Source of the DNA: Cerioporus squamosus | Lineage: Eukaryota > Basidiomycota > Agaricomycetes > Polyporales > Polyporaceae | Direction: 5' to 3' | Length of the DNA: 64,000 bases | NCBI GenBank assembly: GCA_022592435.1 | Contig: JABYQS010000003.1 | Location: 1 to 64,000 of the forward strand | In this document: positions 45,501 through 56,690 of the stretch, one piece after another | Numbering within the stretch: the stretch's first letter is position 1 | Layout: the number at the start of each line of letters is the position of its first letter | Position numbers and translations under genes: made by a program | The notes under the pieces: generated by a model | The model's input: the letters and a program-made list of their open reading frames with translations, nothing else | Told to the model about the DNA's origin: nothing | The model's database searches: none

Positions 45501-45624
45501 GGAGACGGGATGGCGTTCTCGACGTCCTGGACGGCGAAGAGGTCCTGGTCGAGGTCCGGGGGCGGTGGAAGGGGTATGGGCGGGGCTCCTCCGGGGTGTT
45601 GTGGGAGGAGGAGGGAGAGGACAT
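42598..45624 (-). CDS. MscS-family mechanosensitive channel with EF-hand (Msy1/Msy2-like)
   Basis: Six exons (45624-45112, 45041-44615, 44560-44485, 44435-43412, 43357-43217, 43159-42598). Corrected length is about 914 residues. Four or more membrane helices in exon 2 (LSGLIITPALIVHFFW, ISWGLALIVDIIPAVI, VIIFVHIFKLY) precede a long charged loop. A canonical EF-hand FDKDNNGDISRAE follows. The pore region reads LLVLALIILFFISLSVFGV and GIGASFIFKNSASSAFDAI, then HPFDTGDRCFID and a beta-type MscS C-domain. Fission yeast Msy1 and Msy2 have this order and control Ca2+ after hypo-osmotic shock at the ER or cell cortex. The N-terminal exon needs two single-base additions (near 45555-45566 and 45475-45482) to link MSSPSSSHNTPEEPRPY with the rest; that start is the weakest part of the model. 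Confidence 0.87.
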
Positions 45625-46094
45625 GCGAATCGAGTGGGTGAAGGAGCGAGTGACAGGCGGGGATCTGCGGTGCGTGCGCGCGGTGATACTGGCGAGTTGG
45701 CGGGTGACAGGGCCGTTGCTGGAGCCCGCCACTGCGCAGACACTAAGTATAAGTAAGAGCCTTCCTGCTGCCCCGCCTGATCCGTTCTCTGCACCGACGA
45801 GAAAGAGGGTGACGCGCAGCAAACGCGCACGCCGCCACTTAGCTCTGGGGTCCCAGCGCCGCCGCCCCGGGCTCCCTCGCATTTTTGCCTGGCGCGCACC
45901 CATCAGTGACATCATCACGGCCCAGGACGCAGGCCAGAGTGGACAGCTGCTTGTCGACGATCGTCCTGGGCCACCATGACGCCCCTCCCCTGCACTCCTC
46001 GCTATAAAGCTCGCGCGCAGCCACTGCACGTCTCCAACTCTGCTTATCGCTGCCTGCTCTACCCATACCCATACCCGTCCCCCACACCCTAGCC
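45625..46094. promoter_or_regulatory. divergent promoter between MscS channel and coiled-coil gene
   Basis: 470 bp with a TATAAAG box at 46003-46009 facing right and a pyrimidine-rich leader before 46095. No other gene seen. Confidence 0.5.
46003..46009 (+). promoter_or_regulatory. TATA box of Lys/Ala-rich coiled-coil gene
   Basis: TATAAAG about 85 nt before the ATG at 46095, followed by a C-rich leader ending ACCCTAGCCATG. Typical of strongly expressed fungal genes. Confidence 0.55.
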
Positions 46095-46926
46095 ATGCCC
46101 CTCTTCGGAAAGTCCGACACGTACTCTGAGAACCCAGAGGTCCGCGAGGTTGAGAAGGTCGTCGCCAAAGAGGCCCGCGCAGACCAGAAGAACCTCGACC
46201 ACGCCATCAGCGACCTCTCGCATGCCGACAAGACCCACAACAAGAGCATCAAGGTGCGTTTGCCGACCACCTCCATTCACTCACGCTGACCGGCATCCCG
46301 CCCCTGCGCGCGCACCCCAGGCTGCAGACAAGGCAGCGCACGCGCTCGACAAGGCCGTCGCCAAGGAGCACAAGGCCGCCAAAGCGGTCAACAAGGCCGT
46401 GCACAACCACGAGACCGCCATCGCCGACGAGCAGAACGCGGAGAAGGTCATCGAGGTGAGCCCCGAGTCCCACCCTCCTCCGGCGATCTCCCACGCCGAG
46501 TCTCATCATCCCGCTCCCCAGACCAAGAAGCAGCACGAAGCGCGGCTCGCGCAGGACCTCGAGCAGAGGAAGCAGCATCTCGAGGAGCTCCGCCAGCGCA
46601 AGGAGCACAACGACGTGAGTACTTCCGCTCGGGTGGGGTTACACGAGCGCAAGCGGCTGATGCACGTCGGTTCACAGCAAGTGAGAGAGGAGAGGCTCGC
46701 TGACCTCCACGGACGCGAAGCTGCAGCGTCCGAGGCCCGGACGAACTACAGCGCCGGCGACCGCGCGAACACCGTCAGTGACCGCGCGAACACCGTCAGC
46801 GACCGCACGAACACCACCAGCGACGGCGCTAACAGCGTCGGCGACCGCGCGAGCATCACTGGCAGTGTCGGTGCGCCAAGAACTGCCAGCCCGACTGCAA
46901 TCGGCGCTGGAGGCGAGAAGGCTTGA
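46095..46926 (+). CDS. Lys/Ala/Glu-rich coiled-coil protein with C-terminal heptad repeats
   Basis: Four exons (46095-46253, 46321-46455, 46522-46614, 46678-46926) give about 211 residues. It begins MPLFGKSDTYSENPEV. Residues 15-130 are charged and helical: HALDKAVAKEHKAAKAVNKA, DLEQRKQHLEELRQRK. The last 60 residues contain degenerate heptads (DRANTVS repeated about five times). No membrane segment or catalytic motif was seen. Similar small proteins are common in basidiomycetes and are sometimes annotated as DNA-binding Ncp1-like, but I cannot confirm that from sequence alone. The strong TATA box suggests high expression. Confidence 0.75.
46750..46860 (+). repeat. tandem 21-bp coding repeat (SDRANTV heptads)
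   Basis: Consecutive 21-nt units encode DRANTVS-like heptads at the 3' end of the coiled-coil gene; the first two are nearly identical and later ones diverge. Confidence 0.7.
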
Positions 46927-49900
46927 ACGCGACAAATGACCTGATGTACGCCCATGTTATGACGGTAATGACCATACGACTGGAAGGACATCATGCTAGC
47001 CATATAATAGGTCGTCGATGCGACTGTAATTGATGTACTTCGTTCATACCTGCAGGATGTAGCAAATACATGTCACTTCACTATGCATCTTCGCCCCACC
47101 AGAGGGATGTACTCTATCGGAACCGACTGCGCGCATCACCCCGGAGAAACACCGCAACCGTCGACGGGTCGAAATGTTGTGCTCGTCGCTACCGGATATG
47201 GCACCCTGCATTCGATGAAACCTCCGGATCTGTTGTACTTGCCCCACTCTATGAAAGACTACGCGCGGAGTGAACAGTCTAACAGACAACCACTGACGAT
47301 AGTGGCTGCTGAACAAACCCCGGCTCCTGAGCCTGATTGACCGCGATGAGTAGTCGACAGCAGGCTGCCTGTGAATAGAGCGCCAACGCGAGGACGGGAA
47401 GACGTGGATCCTATACTACCGGTCGTAGAGTAGCGTTCAACAGCACAACGATACACGATAGTTCGCCAAAGCCACACGACTCGGGAGGCAGTTCACTGCA
47501 ACTAGTACTGCCGATGGACATTCCCAACCAGCCACCGGCTTTACGTGGGTCGCAATGGGTACCGGGTAGAACCACGGTCATCAAGATAGGTGGCACCCCG
47601 CTGAAGCGTTCTTCCCTCGTCGAGTGCATGGTGAACGAAGACGTACCTGCCAGAAGACTGTGGACAAAACACCTGGAGTTTTGCCGCAGCGTGGCCAGGC
47701 CATGCGTAGCGGTATGCAGAGTCCCACCAGGAGGGGGCCTGGGAAGAGAACGATTGGAAGGTAGGCGGACAGGATGCCATGGACGAATTGGACATACCGA
47801 CGATGCAGCCAGTAGTCACCGAGTGCTCCTCTGCTGGCACTGACCGGTGACTCGATCGAAATGAACCGATGATGAGGACCGTAGAGCTTCGGCGTGAGGT
47901 CGCAGCGGATAACGGGCCTTCTCCGCACACGAACAGCTCGTCCTCCAACGAACGCGTCCAACGCGACGGGTTGTCGAGCACCCATATATGTTCCCGTTCG
48001 GACCGGTGGCGGCGAGCAACGAGTCCTAGGACCGCTCGATTTGCGCCGGAATGAATACATGTGTGTAGCCAGCACGTTGGTGGGCAGGAGGTAGTTGGTG
48101 ACTTACCTTCTCTGAAGGATCACCTCGCTCCGAGCGTCGGGACTCGGGAGTAATGCGGTTTGTGGATAACCACGGGGGCTTGGGTGGTTGGGCCGGGACT
48201 TCTTGCGCAGTGTTCCGAGACCAAGCATGGTGGTGCACAGGAGATCTCTGCTGCACACAGATACCGGTCCACAGATCTTGGTTGTGTGCACTGCAGGGTG
48301 CTCGTCCTTGACGTGTACGTGGCCTTCGATGCCTTCGGCGCGGAAGACGGAGGCGGAGAAGAGAAGAGGGTTGCTGCACGTGTGAAGCTAGCAGGGATGT
48401 GCCGCCGAGAGAGACGGCAGCAGGCCGGGACGACGGTCGTCCGGTGGTTGCTCTGGAAAGACCAGTAAATTCAGCGAAAATTGAGGACCACAGCAACGAC
48501 CAAGACAGCGATTCCAGAGGAGAGAGCGGGCCTGAGCGAGGTCGGTGCGAAGAGAAAGACGCGGTAGGCCTTTAGCGAGTGATCGAGCCCACCCCAGAGG
48601 CTGAGATCATCATCAAAACCGGGGCCGTCTACGGACGGCGGGGTGGCACGCCCTCAGCGGCAAGTTGCCGCGCGATTTTCCTCCTGCTGGAGAATTCCCC
48701 CGATGTCCTCAATCAGTCCTCAATCATCTCCTCGACGCTGGCTGTGACTGCGTGCTATCCCCGATGATGCCAGTAAACCGCCGGATGGTTCGAATGTCCT
48801 CCTTTGGACAACACAACATCGCCGACAAGGCCAGCTCAGCGACGACCGGTCGACTCGTCGAGGTCGCCGTTACCACTTCTCCAAATATTCGCCGAACGTA
48901 CACCGTCCATACCCTCCTCTCGCCCCTATCGGCGACGAGAAGACAGTACATCGGTCGACGTACACCGAGTCGTGCTCACCGATAAGTCGGAGAAGGGCCT
49001 CCTGACGACGTAGGTGCCGTCGTACCGGATGGAATGTCGGGGTGTCTGGCACACTTGTTTGGAGTCGGGCACTCTGGTCGGGCATGGACATCCTGGTATG
49101 TTCCTCGATGCGTTGTCCGCTGCAGCCTGAATTTGCACAGGTCGGGGAACTCTCAGGGGCGGATGCCCTCCTCTCTTCCAAGGACAGCGGCGATGGGTCT
49201 TCCACAAATTCATGTTTCTCTGTGCTGCATCTGGCTGGTCTTTGACGTCCTGTGACACTGTCGATGCGCTCTGACGATGCCTTCTGGTTCTGCTGGATAA
49301 CCTTGCGTCGACTGTTCCTGGACACACGGTATCTTCGAGCATCTTGGCGATTCCGGCGTCTTGGAGAGTACTCTCATGGGCTTTGAGTATCACACAATAG
49401 CAGCGTTCACAGGGAGCAGGAGCTCGTCGCACAACTGGGTACGGGTGGTGGTTTGGGAAGACCGTGCTGCCCGTACCCGTCGCGCGCTATTGCTGGACGC
49501 GTGATGTGACTCATTACACGTGATCGTGACCTCTCCGCGCTCGGTGCCGCAGCGTCGACTCGATTTGGCCGCGGACTGTACCTGGGAACGACGCGCGTAT
49601 GCCGCAGCTGGACCGCACGGACTGGGAGGGACCTAGAGGCCGTGGTTGCGAGGAATGTTGGCCAGTCGAAGGAGGCGTCTGCCCGTTGAATAGGGCCGCA
49701 AGCATCGCCCGGAGATGGAGACGCAGGAGGGGGTCAGTCGTCTCAATCACGATTGGTCGCGGTGAGGCGGCTGCTGGACGCGGCGGCGACGACGATGTCC
49801 CGAATCTGGGGTCTTCTCCAACCGCGTGGTCGCCGCCTCTTCCCTCCTTGATGTCGGCGTCGTCCTCGCTTCTTGGGCAGCTCTGTCAAGCTCTTAAGGC

Positions 49901-50231
49901 AAATTCGGAGCCCGAGCCAATAGTCTGTCCACCGAGCCCTGGGAACGGGCAATTCCCCGCCGTTCCAACTTCTATATTCCGCTACAGGCAGTCAGCAAAA
50001 CCGTCTCATCTCCGTCGGTAGCGCACCTGGGATTGGCTGGAAGAGCGGGCGCGTGCGCAGGCGAGGAAGAGTCAGTCGCCGTCTACGGATTGGGTGTTCG
50101 TTCGGAGCGGCGGGGGGCGAGCGACCCTGGGGGTTCTGAACCAAGAAGCTGGCGCTGCAGCTGCCGAGGTACGAGTTTTACGACACCGTCCCCGTCCCTC
50201 ATAAATTCGCCTGCCATGGCTGCCGACGTCT
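46927..50231. other. 3.3-kb gene-poor region
   Basis: Many open frames of 100-170 codons overlap on both strands (for example 47541-47981, 48026-48496 and 48926-49432, minus), but none shows a recognisable domain or clean splice structure. It may hold a decayed gene or old mobile element; no terminal repeats were recognised. Confidence 0.45.
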
Positions 50232-50804
50232 GTGCTCCCGCTCCCCTCTGCCATCTTTGCGCACTACGCCTACATGCAATACGAACCGTCCATCATGCAC
50301 GAGTCCTTTCCGCCTCGCCGCCGCATCTTCACGACGGTGTACGACGACGACGAAGAGGACGAATACGACGTATATTACTACTTCCCGTCCCAGAACCGCC
50401 TGTATTCGGTATGTGAATTCTCTTGTCGCCTTTCCCTTCGATTCCGACCCATTATGAAGCGTCTCCGCCTCTCTTCTGAGGCCGATGAAAACGACGCGTG
50501 CATCTCCTCTTCCTCCGACCTCTTCGACAGCATCGACTCGCTCTCTGCTCTGGACCACTTGCGCAAGCTGCCGTCTTCGCCCGGTGTGCAAGTGCCGGAG
50601 CTCACGTTCCCAGAGCAAGTAGATGATCAAGGGGGCCTTCGGCGCCTTGGCTATAGCAGGATCTTTAGGACAGGCCTGTGGGCTCCGGTGCGTGGGCTCA
50701 TCATCCGTCTCGCGAGATCCCACCTACACTTTGCCTGCAGTCCCGTCTCACACGGCGTCTCGACGCGTTCATCGCGAAGACCATTGCGAGGCTGCGCTCC
50801 TTGA
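50232..50804 (+). CDS. possible small acidic protein (weak)
   Basis: An open frame of 190 codons. A plausible start is the ATG at 50301 (MHESFPPRRRIFTTVYD), followed by an acidic, Tyr-rich stretch (DDDEEDEYDVYYYF) and a Ser/Leu-rich stretch (SSSSDLFDSIDSLSALDHL). A GTATGT at about 50410 could be an intron donor, so the 3' end is uncertain. The composition looks more like coding sequence than its neighbours, but no family is recognised, and the antisense frame is open too. Confidence 0.3.
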   Translation: MLPLPSAIFAHYAYMQYEPSIMHESFPPRRRIFTTVYDDDEEDEYDVYYYFPSQNRLYSVCEFSCRLSLRFRPIMKRLRLSSEADENDACISSSSDLFDSIDSLSALDHLRKLPSSPGVQVPELTFPEQVDDQGGLRRLGYSRIFRTGLWAPVRGLIIRLARSHLHFACSPVSHGVSTRSSRRPLRGCAP

Positions 50805-52645
50805 AGCGCTGCCTCACTCGGCGCACGTCGTGAATGTCGAAGTTCTCACGTCTGTACTTGTACTGTTGTTTTTCCCATGACGCAGGTACTGGATGGAGGA
50901 TGGATGGAATTCGACCCCCACAAGTCGGGGGAGTGCTTGGTGTAAACGGACGTTTCGCGATGGCAAAGTGTATATACTAGTATTGCAGAGCGTGTTTCTT
51001 GTCTACGACGCGTCTAGTCCTATCCCACAGTCTCAAAACACGCGTGTAGCGTTGCTAGTAGTCGTCGTCTCGTAAAGTCATATAATTCAGTAGACGAACA
51101 GGATCTGGACACACTCTCGCCTGTGTCGCTCTCGGTCGATGGGTCTGCGATCTTCGAGGCAAACAATGTTTACCGCTCTGAAGATGTAAACGCGTGCTAG
51201 CTGCACGGCCCGTGCACAGGTAGGAAGATCCAGCGGTTTGTATGCCGTCTCGTAGCTTCGCAACGAACGTGTGAGATTGGAAGGCACTTATCTGCATTGC
51301 TATGTTCCGGTAGAGCACGGCTGGGCGCGATGATCCGCGTTTGGAGACAAGGGCGGCCGCTGGGGCAAGAGTGAAGCTCTGCACGGATGCATGACACCCT
51401 CATCGTCGTCCTGCGGTTGCCTCGCAACTTGCACGAGGCTGGACCACAGTTCGATCGCATTTATGCGGCCTGGGACGGGGGAACACATCAAACAGTGATT
51501 CAAAGCGGACTGTGGCCACACCCGCGGCAGGTCCGCTGAGGGAAGCACGTTTGGGTACATACTTGGCGAAAGGTTAACCTAAGTGCCGTAGCACGACGAG
51601 GGCCGTCGGCTGCGCACCATGCATGCGTTGTTACGTGTACTTGCATGCGCGTCGTTCGTTAAGTAAGTGGTTCTTCGGTGAAGAGGTGGTTCCAGCCGTG
51701 GTGTCAACGCGTTGACAGTAAGAAGGTTGCCGAGGTTGGCAGGAGTGACAGGGCCGCGGTGTGGCTGCTGCACAGCATCGATCTCATCGTGACCGTCGGC
51801 GAACACCGACTCTTCCTCCGTCTCCCCTGGCCTGACGCCAAAACCTTGCTTTGTTCGCTACTACTACCTCCGAACACGACGCTCAGAAGGTCCTCGCGTG
51901 AGAGGCCACTTTCTGCCCTCTTTGCTATGCATTTTCTGCAGATGGGGATGTCATGGATGGTGTCGGAATCCCGAATCGTCTGCCAGCGGGACCTCGCTTG
52001 TGGCCCACCTTCGCATGGAGAAGAGGTAGGCCTGTGAAGTGGGTACGAGCGGATCCAGTGGGCGTGTTTACCAGCAGGCGTTGAGCCGACTGACCTTCAA
52101 TGGACGACTTCTTCATTTACTTCATTCCGAAGGCACTCTGATTCGCGCCTTCTCCCATATCGGCAATTCATGCAGTACGTTCGCACTCCCCAGTTTCTCG
52201 CCTGACCAGCGTGATATTCCACAGGTGGCAACGATCTCATACCAGCTACTATGTCTGCTGAGCGAGCGCAAGGAACCAGTCAACCACCGCCAATCCGCTC
52301 GCTCACAGGGCGTAGGGTGCGCGAATACCTGACTTCTGCGCGTTTCCGGCCATCTCTGCGTATCTGCATGGGCGTCAGCGCATCATCCTGGTTCTGTGCG
52401 TGCGTATCCATCAGCGGCCTGTCGAGCGAGCAATCTGCGATGCTCGTTTGTCCTTGCATTCTTCCTCCATCGCAGCCTCGAGGCAGGGCGCCTGCGGAAT
52501 GTGGATCCCCCTCTGCAGCATGTCGGGCACGTCGCTGTGGCCCATTCCTATAAGACCCTCGACATTCGACCATCGCCTTCTCCTGCGCAAGCCCCCCACA
52601 TATTCTCGTTCTCGTGCCTCTGAGCTCCCCCTTCAACATTAAGCT
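50805..52645. other. 1.8-kb gene-poor region
   Basis: Short frames on both strands without domains or spliceable structure. Promoter of the next gene lies at the right end (pyrimidine-rich leader before 52646). Confidence 0.5.
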
Positions 52646-53628
52646 ATGGCGTACACTACGTACGACACCGGTTACAGCAACCAATTCGGCTATCCCCTCC
52701 AGCACTCACTCTCGCATGGACCCGTTTATGGAGTCCATCCAACGGAATACGGGTACCAGGACCCGGCATATGGTGGCGCCGTCTACTCAGATGTGAGTAC
52801 GGTCAGTCGGTTTGGCCGTGTCGAACTGCATACTGACAGGAGAGCAGCCTGGTTACGCCCAAGGCGTATACCCAGCCTACACACCTCAGCGCTCTGTTAG
52901 CCAGTACAGAGGTACGCTGTGCCCCCCTTTCCGGCAGCTCATTCTGACCAGCGTGCACAGCGTACGACGACCTTGATATTCGAGACCCCTACTCCTCGGG
53001 TGGTCAGTATGGGATGCGCCACCGCCGCAACTCCATGTCCCGCTCTATGTCCCGTTCCATGTCGCGCTCGCTCTCGCGCATGGGTCGCCCCGCGCTTGGA
53101 GACTACCGTCGGCCGAGCGCTACCGTCATCAAGTTCAAGCGCAAGGGTGGTTTTCGCAGCGGGATCACTCTAGGAGAGGCCATGTCCGACGCACACCTGA
53201 GCAGCAACCACGAGTACAGCCTCTACGACTTGAACGCGGACGGCCGAGGCCGTATCATCCTCAAAGTCAGGGTGAGTGTGGACAAGTTATCCTGTCACAC
53301 CAGCGAGTAGCTCATGGGGATTATGCTCAGTGGACAGGCTATAACTCGATGACGTACGAGCTACCGGCCGATAGCTATGACGGCCATGTCGAGCTGCAGA
53401 CCCTTGCACGAAGAATCGCACGAGCATGCGTGCACTTCTTGCAGGTAAGCACGCCTTTCACGCATTCCGCCGCAGCCGCAGGGCTGTCCCGTGCTCGAAC
53501 TACGCCACTCACGCTCATCTTCATGTGCGCAGGCAAACATGATCCCTGTCTCGTGGGACCGTGTGATCCTCTACCATCTAGAGGAGATCTCGCCGGGCAC
53601 CTGGCAGCCTGTCCTCTCCACCAGCTGA
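52646..53628 (+). CDS. conserved basidiomycete protein of unknown function
   Basis: Five exons (52646-52792, 52848-52911, 52961-53271, 53331-53444, 53533-53628) give about 243 residues. The N-terminus is Tyr/Gly/Gln/Ser-rich and probably disordered (MAYTTYDTGYSNQFGYPL). An Arg/Ser block with tandem SMSR units follows. The C-terminal 120 residues look folded: TVIKFKRKGGFRSGITLGEA, then GRIILKVRWTGYNSMTYELP, LARRIARACVHFLQANMIP and ILYHLEEISPGTWQPVL. I have the impression that this domain recurs in Agaricomycetes as a domain of unknown function (perhaps DUF6741), which is recollection rather than proof. No enzyme motif is visible. Confidence 0.75.
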
Positions 53629-54113
53629 AGGGCTGTGGACGGTGCCCCTCCCCCTTCTCTCCTCTTCCATGCTATTTGTATTGGCTCTCATCGCTCGCTC
53701 TCCTCGCTCTCCTCTACATATGCCGAACATTGCCCGGAACACTCCATGGTTTCGTTTTAAAGATTGCACCTGCAGGCCGGGCGCAGGCTGGGCAACGTAC
53801 GGCTTTGCTTTGTTTATTCGTTCACTTCCACCCTCATGACGACGGCATATGTACCATACCATAGCCAATGAAACCACGCTTCATAACGAACTGACTTGTC
53901 CGAAAGCGTCTGCACTGCACGCGGGCATGGATGACACAATAAACATGCAATGGTGCATACATGCGGTCGAAGGAGTTGGGTATTTGCTATCGATACACAC
54001 ATAACGAATCCTCGAAGAAACTACAAGTCCGGCATTCAATGGTCCTATCGTGTCTGCGGGTGCATAGGGGTACCACGGTATCGTCGCTGTCATAAGTTCC
54101 GCAGGTCGAGATC
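53629..54113. other. convergent intergenic region
   Basis: 3' flanks of two genes; nothing else recognised. Confidence 0.6.
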
Positions 54114-54542
54114 CTACACACGTCTGTGCATTCGCTCGCGACGCGGGGTGCTGTGGATGCCCAGGCTGCGCTTGATCTTCGTCATGAGGGGTACATGAGC
54201 CTCATTGCCTCGACCCTGCGTAGACATGTCAGCCTCATACACTCCAGAGCGGGCTAGCGGCCACAAATATGGGTCGCGTGAGGCTACGCACCATCGCCTT
54301 CAGCTCGTGTTCGGCATGCTTCCTGCCTGAACGGGTGGTGTTAGGGTTCGCCAGTGCGGCCTCTGTCATGCAACTCGTCAGCTCGTTGCTTCGCTCACAG
54401 AAGAGAAGCAAGACGCACTATAGCCTCCGGCGACGCGGTCTGGGTCCTTCCTGCCGAAGTGCGGCCAGCGACTCCCGGTGCGGCGGCGGGTGGACGTCGT
54501 GTGCCGGGGAGATGTGGTGCGACGGTGACCAAAGAGAGGCAT
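54114..54542 (-). CDS. Con-6 (conidiation-specific protein 6) family small protein
   Basis: Three exons (54542-54419, 54362-54292, 54215-54114) encode about 98 residues, too short and split to show as one frame. An Arg/Thr-rich start (MPLFGHRRTTSPRHTTS) leads to RKDPDRVAGGYKAALANPN, then RSGRKHAEHELKAMG, then NEAHVPLMTKIKRSLGI. The pattern D-P-x-x-V-x-x-G-x-K-A-A-x-x-N-P-N-x-(S/T) is the Con-6 motif, first found in Neurospora conidiation genes and spread through fungi as small, often stress- or development-induced proteins. All three exons join in phase with GT-AG borders. Molecular function is unknown. Confidence 0.85.
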
Positions 54543-54959
54543 TATGGTGATGTTGGTATCGTTCAGGTGTTATTGGGGGTATGTGTGTGGTTGCGGGTAT
54601 GAAGTTCACGTTGTCCTTGCGATCGGTGGCAGGGCTTGTTTTATACAAATCTGCGAGACAGCGTCATGCTGGGTGCAGTGGGGCACAGGGACAGCTGCGG
54701 GTGGAGAGCCTTCGACGTTGGGGAACAGGCACCGCAAGGCACCAGTACTGCAGGGTCCTTGGCATGGAGTGACGAGTCGTGGTCAAGCTCGAGCTCCATC
54801 CGCGCCTCGCGCCTCTCGCAATGAGCTTGAGCGCTTGTAGTCACGCGTCACACAATCGCTACCATCGTGGTCACCGCTCCACCGTGACTTGCTCTTGCCA
54901 TCCGCTCCGACGATCAGCCACTTGGCTCTGTTCCTGCTCGGATCTCGTCCTGCACATGT
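54543..54959. promoter_or_regulatory. divergent promoter between Con-6 gene and TAD1
   Basis: 417 bp between start codons. No other gene supported. Confidence 0.5.
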
Positions 54960-56453
54960 ATGGTGTACGCCTCCGCTGATGCTGTTGCCGCCTTGATCTT
55001 ATCCAGGTACACCAAGCTGGATTTCCAGCCTCCCGAAGGCAAATTCACAATTTTGGCTGGCTTCGTTCTACAGAACTCGGAGGAGTTGAAGCTCATCTCC
55101 CTCGGTACGGGTTCTAAATGTCTCCCCGCTGCTCGTTTACCGGACAATGGGGACGCACTCCATGACAGCCACGCGGAAGTCCTTGCTCGCAGGGGCGCAG
55201 TTCGCTGGTTCCTGGAGGAGATTGTGCGAAGCTGTTCCACTCCAAAATCCACATCTCCATGGATATGCCGACAAGAAAATTGGAAGTACGCTCTAAACAA
55301 GGGAACAACTCTCAATATGTACATCTCAACCGTTCCTTGTATGCCGTCCGTCATCCCCTGTCCGTTCTCGCTGTGTCTCACCATCGGGATCGCCAGGCGG
55401 AGATGCCTCCACTCGGTATCTGGCGTCCTTCCAGGACCCGGATATGGCCGCGCTAAAGGACTCCTCCCAGTTTGCTGCGCTCGCGCCCAACACCGCCTCC
55501 AGAGGTCGTGACAACTACTCCCTCTATGGCGTCATGCGCACGAAGCCCGGACGCGCGGACTCGCCTCCAACTCTCTCCATGTCTTGCAGCGACAAGATTG
55601 CCTCCTGGAACGTCCTTGGCATACAAGGTGCCTTGGCGTCGCGACTCTTACAACCGATCTATATCGACCGACTCGTCATCGGAGAGGTAGAGCCTTCCAT
55701 GCACGATGTGGTCCTCGAAGACTGCAGGAGAGCGCTCTATGGCAGACTGCGCTCGATCTCTGGTCAGTCTGCAGGGAGGCGTTGCACGAACGCATATGCG
55801 CGGCACTGATCACAGCCGCGATATGTAGGATTGCCAACACCATTCCGGCTGAACGAGCCTCTGATCGAGTTCACATCGACCATCTTCATCCACTCGAAAG
55901 TCGTGCTTGCAGGTGCTAGCGGTGGGTGCAACGATTGTGAGTACTCTTCGAATGGTGATACGTATATTGTGGGGTATCTGAGCTCTCTGAAAGCACTCTG
56001 CTATATTGCAGATTCTGCTAAGCCCAGCGAAGCCCTGATCAACGGCATCCGTCGCGGAGTGCCGCCGAAACATCGTCACAATCCGAAGTTCAGGTAGGTT
56101 TGACAATACCTTTCCCCTGGCCTGTGAGGATCTTCACGGTCGTGCACAGACCTCTGCTGTCGAAGCTTTGTTTGTACGGTGTCTTCAAGGAAGCTGCTGC
56201 CAAAGCTGGGGTGTCTCCGCACACGTACGTTTCTTCCCTTCTACGCAAGCTTGACACAGGCTCGAACAGTGCATGTGATCATTTTCGAAGGGAGAGCACA
56301 TACTATGATAGCAAGCAGATGGATCCCGGCTACACAGCAGCGAAGCTAGCGCTCAAAGGTCCAGGTGGGCCTTTCGAGGGCTGGGTCGTCAGCGGGCGCA
56401 AATGGGAGGAGTTTGACGCGAACGGCCATCGTGTAGCGGGAAATCTAGAATGA
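54960..56453 (+). CDS. TAD1: tRNA-specific adenosine deaminase 1
   Basis: Six exons (54960-55338, 55397-55762, 55829-55936, 56012-56093, 56150-56224, 56297-56453) give about 388 residues. The deaminase site is complete: [13 protein letters not shown] with His71 and proton-donor Glu73, STVPCGDAS with Cys127 formed across the first intron, and [12 protein letters not shown] with Cys190. These are the zinc ligands of the ADAR/Tad1 group. Tad1 converts A37 to inosine in tRNA-Ala. Later blocks [19 protein letters not shown] and [17 protein letters not shown] fit the family. The last intron (56225-56296) is 72 nt, a multiple of three with no stop, so retention would add 24 residues instead of breaking the frame. 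Confidence 0.92.
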
Positions 56454-56541
56454 CACCTCGACCTTGTCTGAATCTCTGCTTTCGATGAGCGGTTGCGCGC
56501 CTCGGCGCGTTTCGCCACCGCGTGGCCAGGCCAGACCGAGG

Positions 56542-56549
56542 TATATAAG
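56542..56549 (+). promoter_or_regulatory. TATA box of double F-box gene
   Basis: TATATAAG about 140 nt before the ATG at 56691; the leader probably contains an intron. Confidence 0.5.
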
Positions 56550-56690
56550 CGCCAGTGCTTGCCTGTCAATATTTTCCTTTTCCTCCTCGCAGCATCGACA
56601 CTCAACTATTAACCCTCAGCAGGTCAGTGTACTATCCGTGAAACTATCATATAAATTGGCTGACGCCTACGTCGATACGTTCAGCAAGAT

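Noticed and set aside
48026..49432. Minus-strand frames that might form an exon series
   Set aside because: No consistent phase between candidate junctions and no recognisable protein.
50199..50723. Antisense frame to the weak acidic gene
   Set aside because: Its composition fits a complement of an acidic coding stretch better than a protein of its own.
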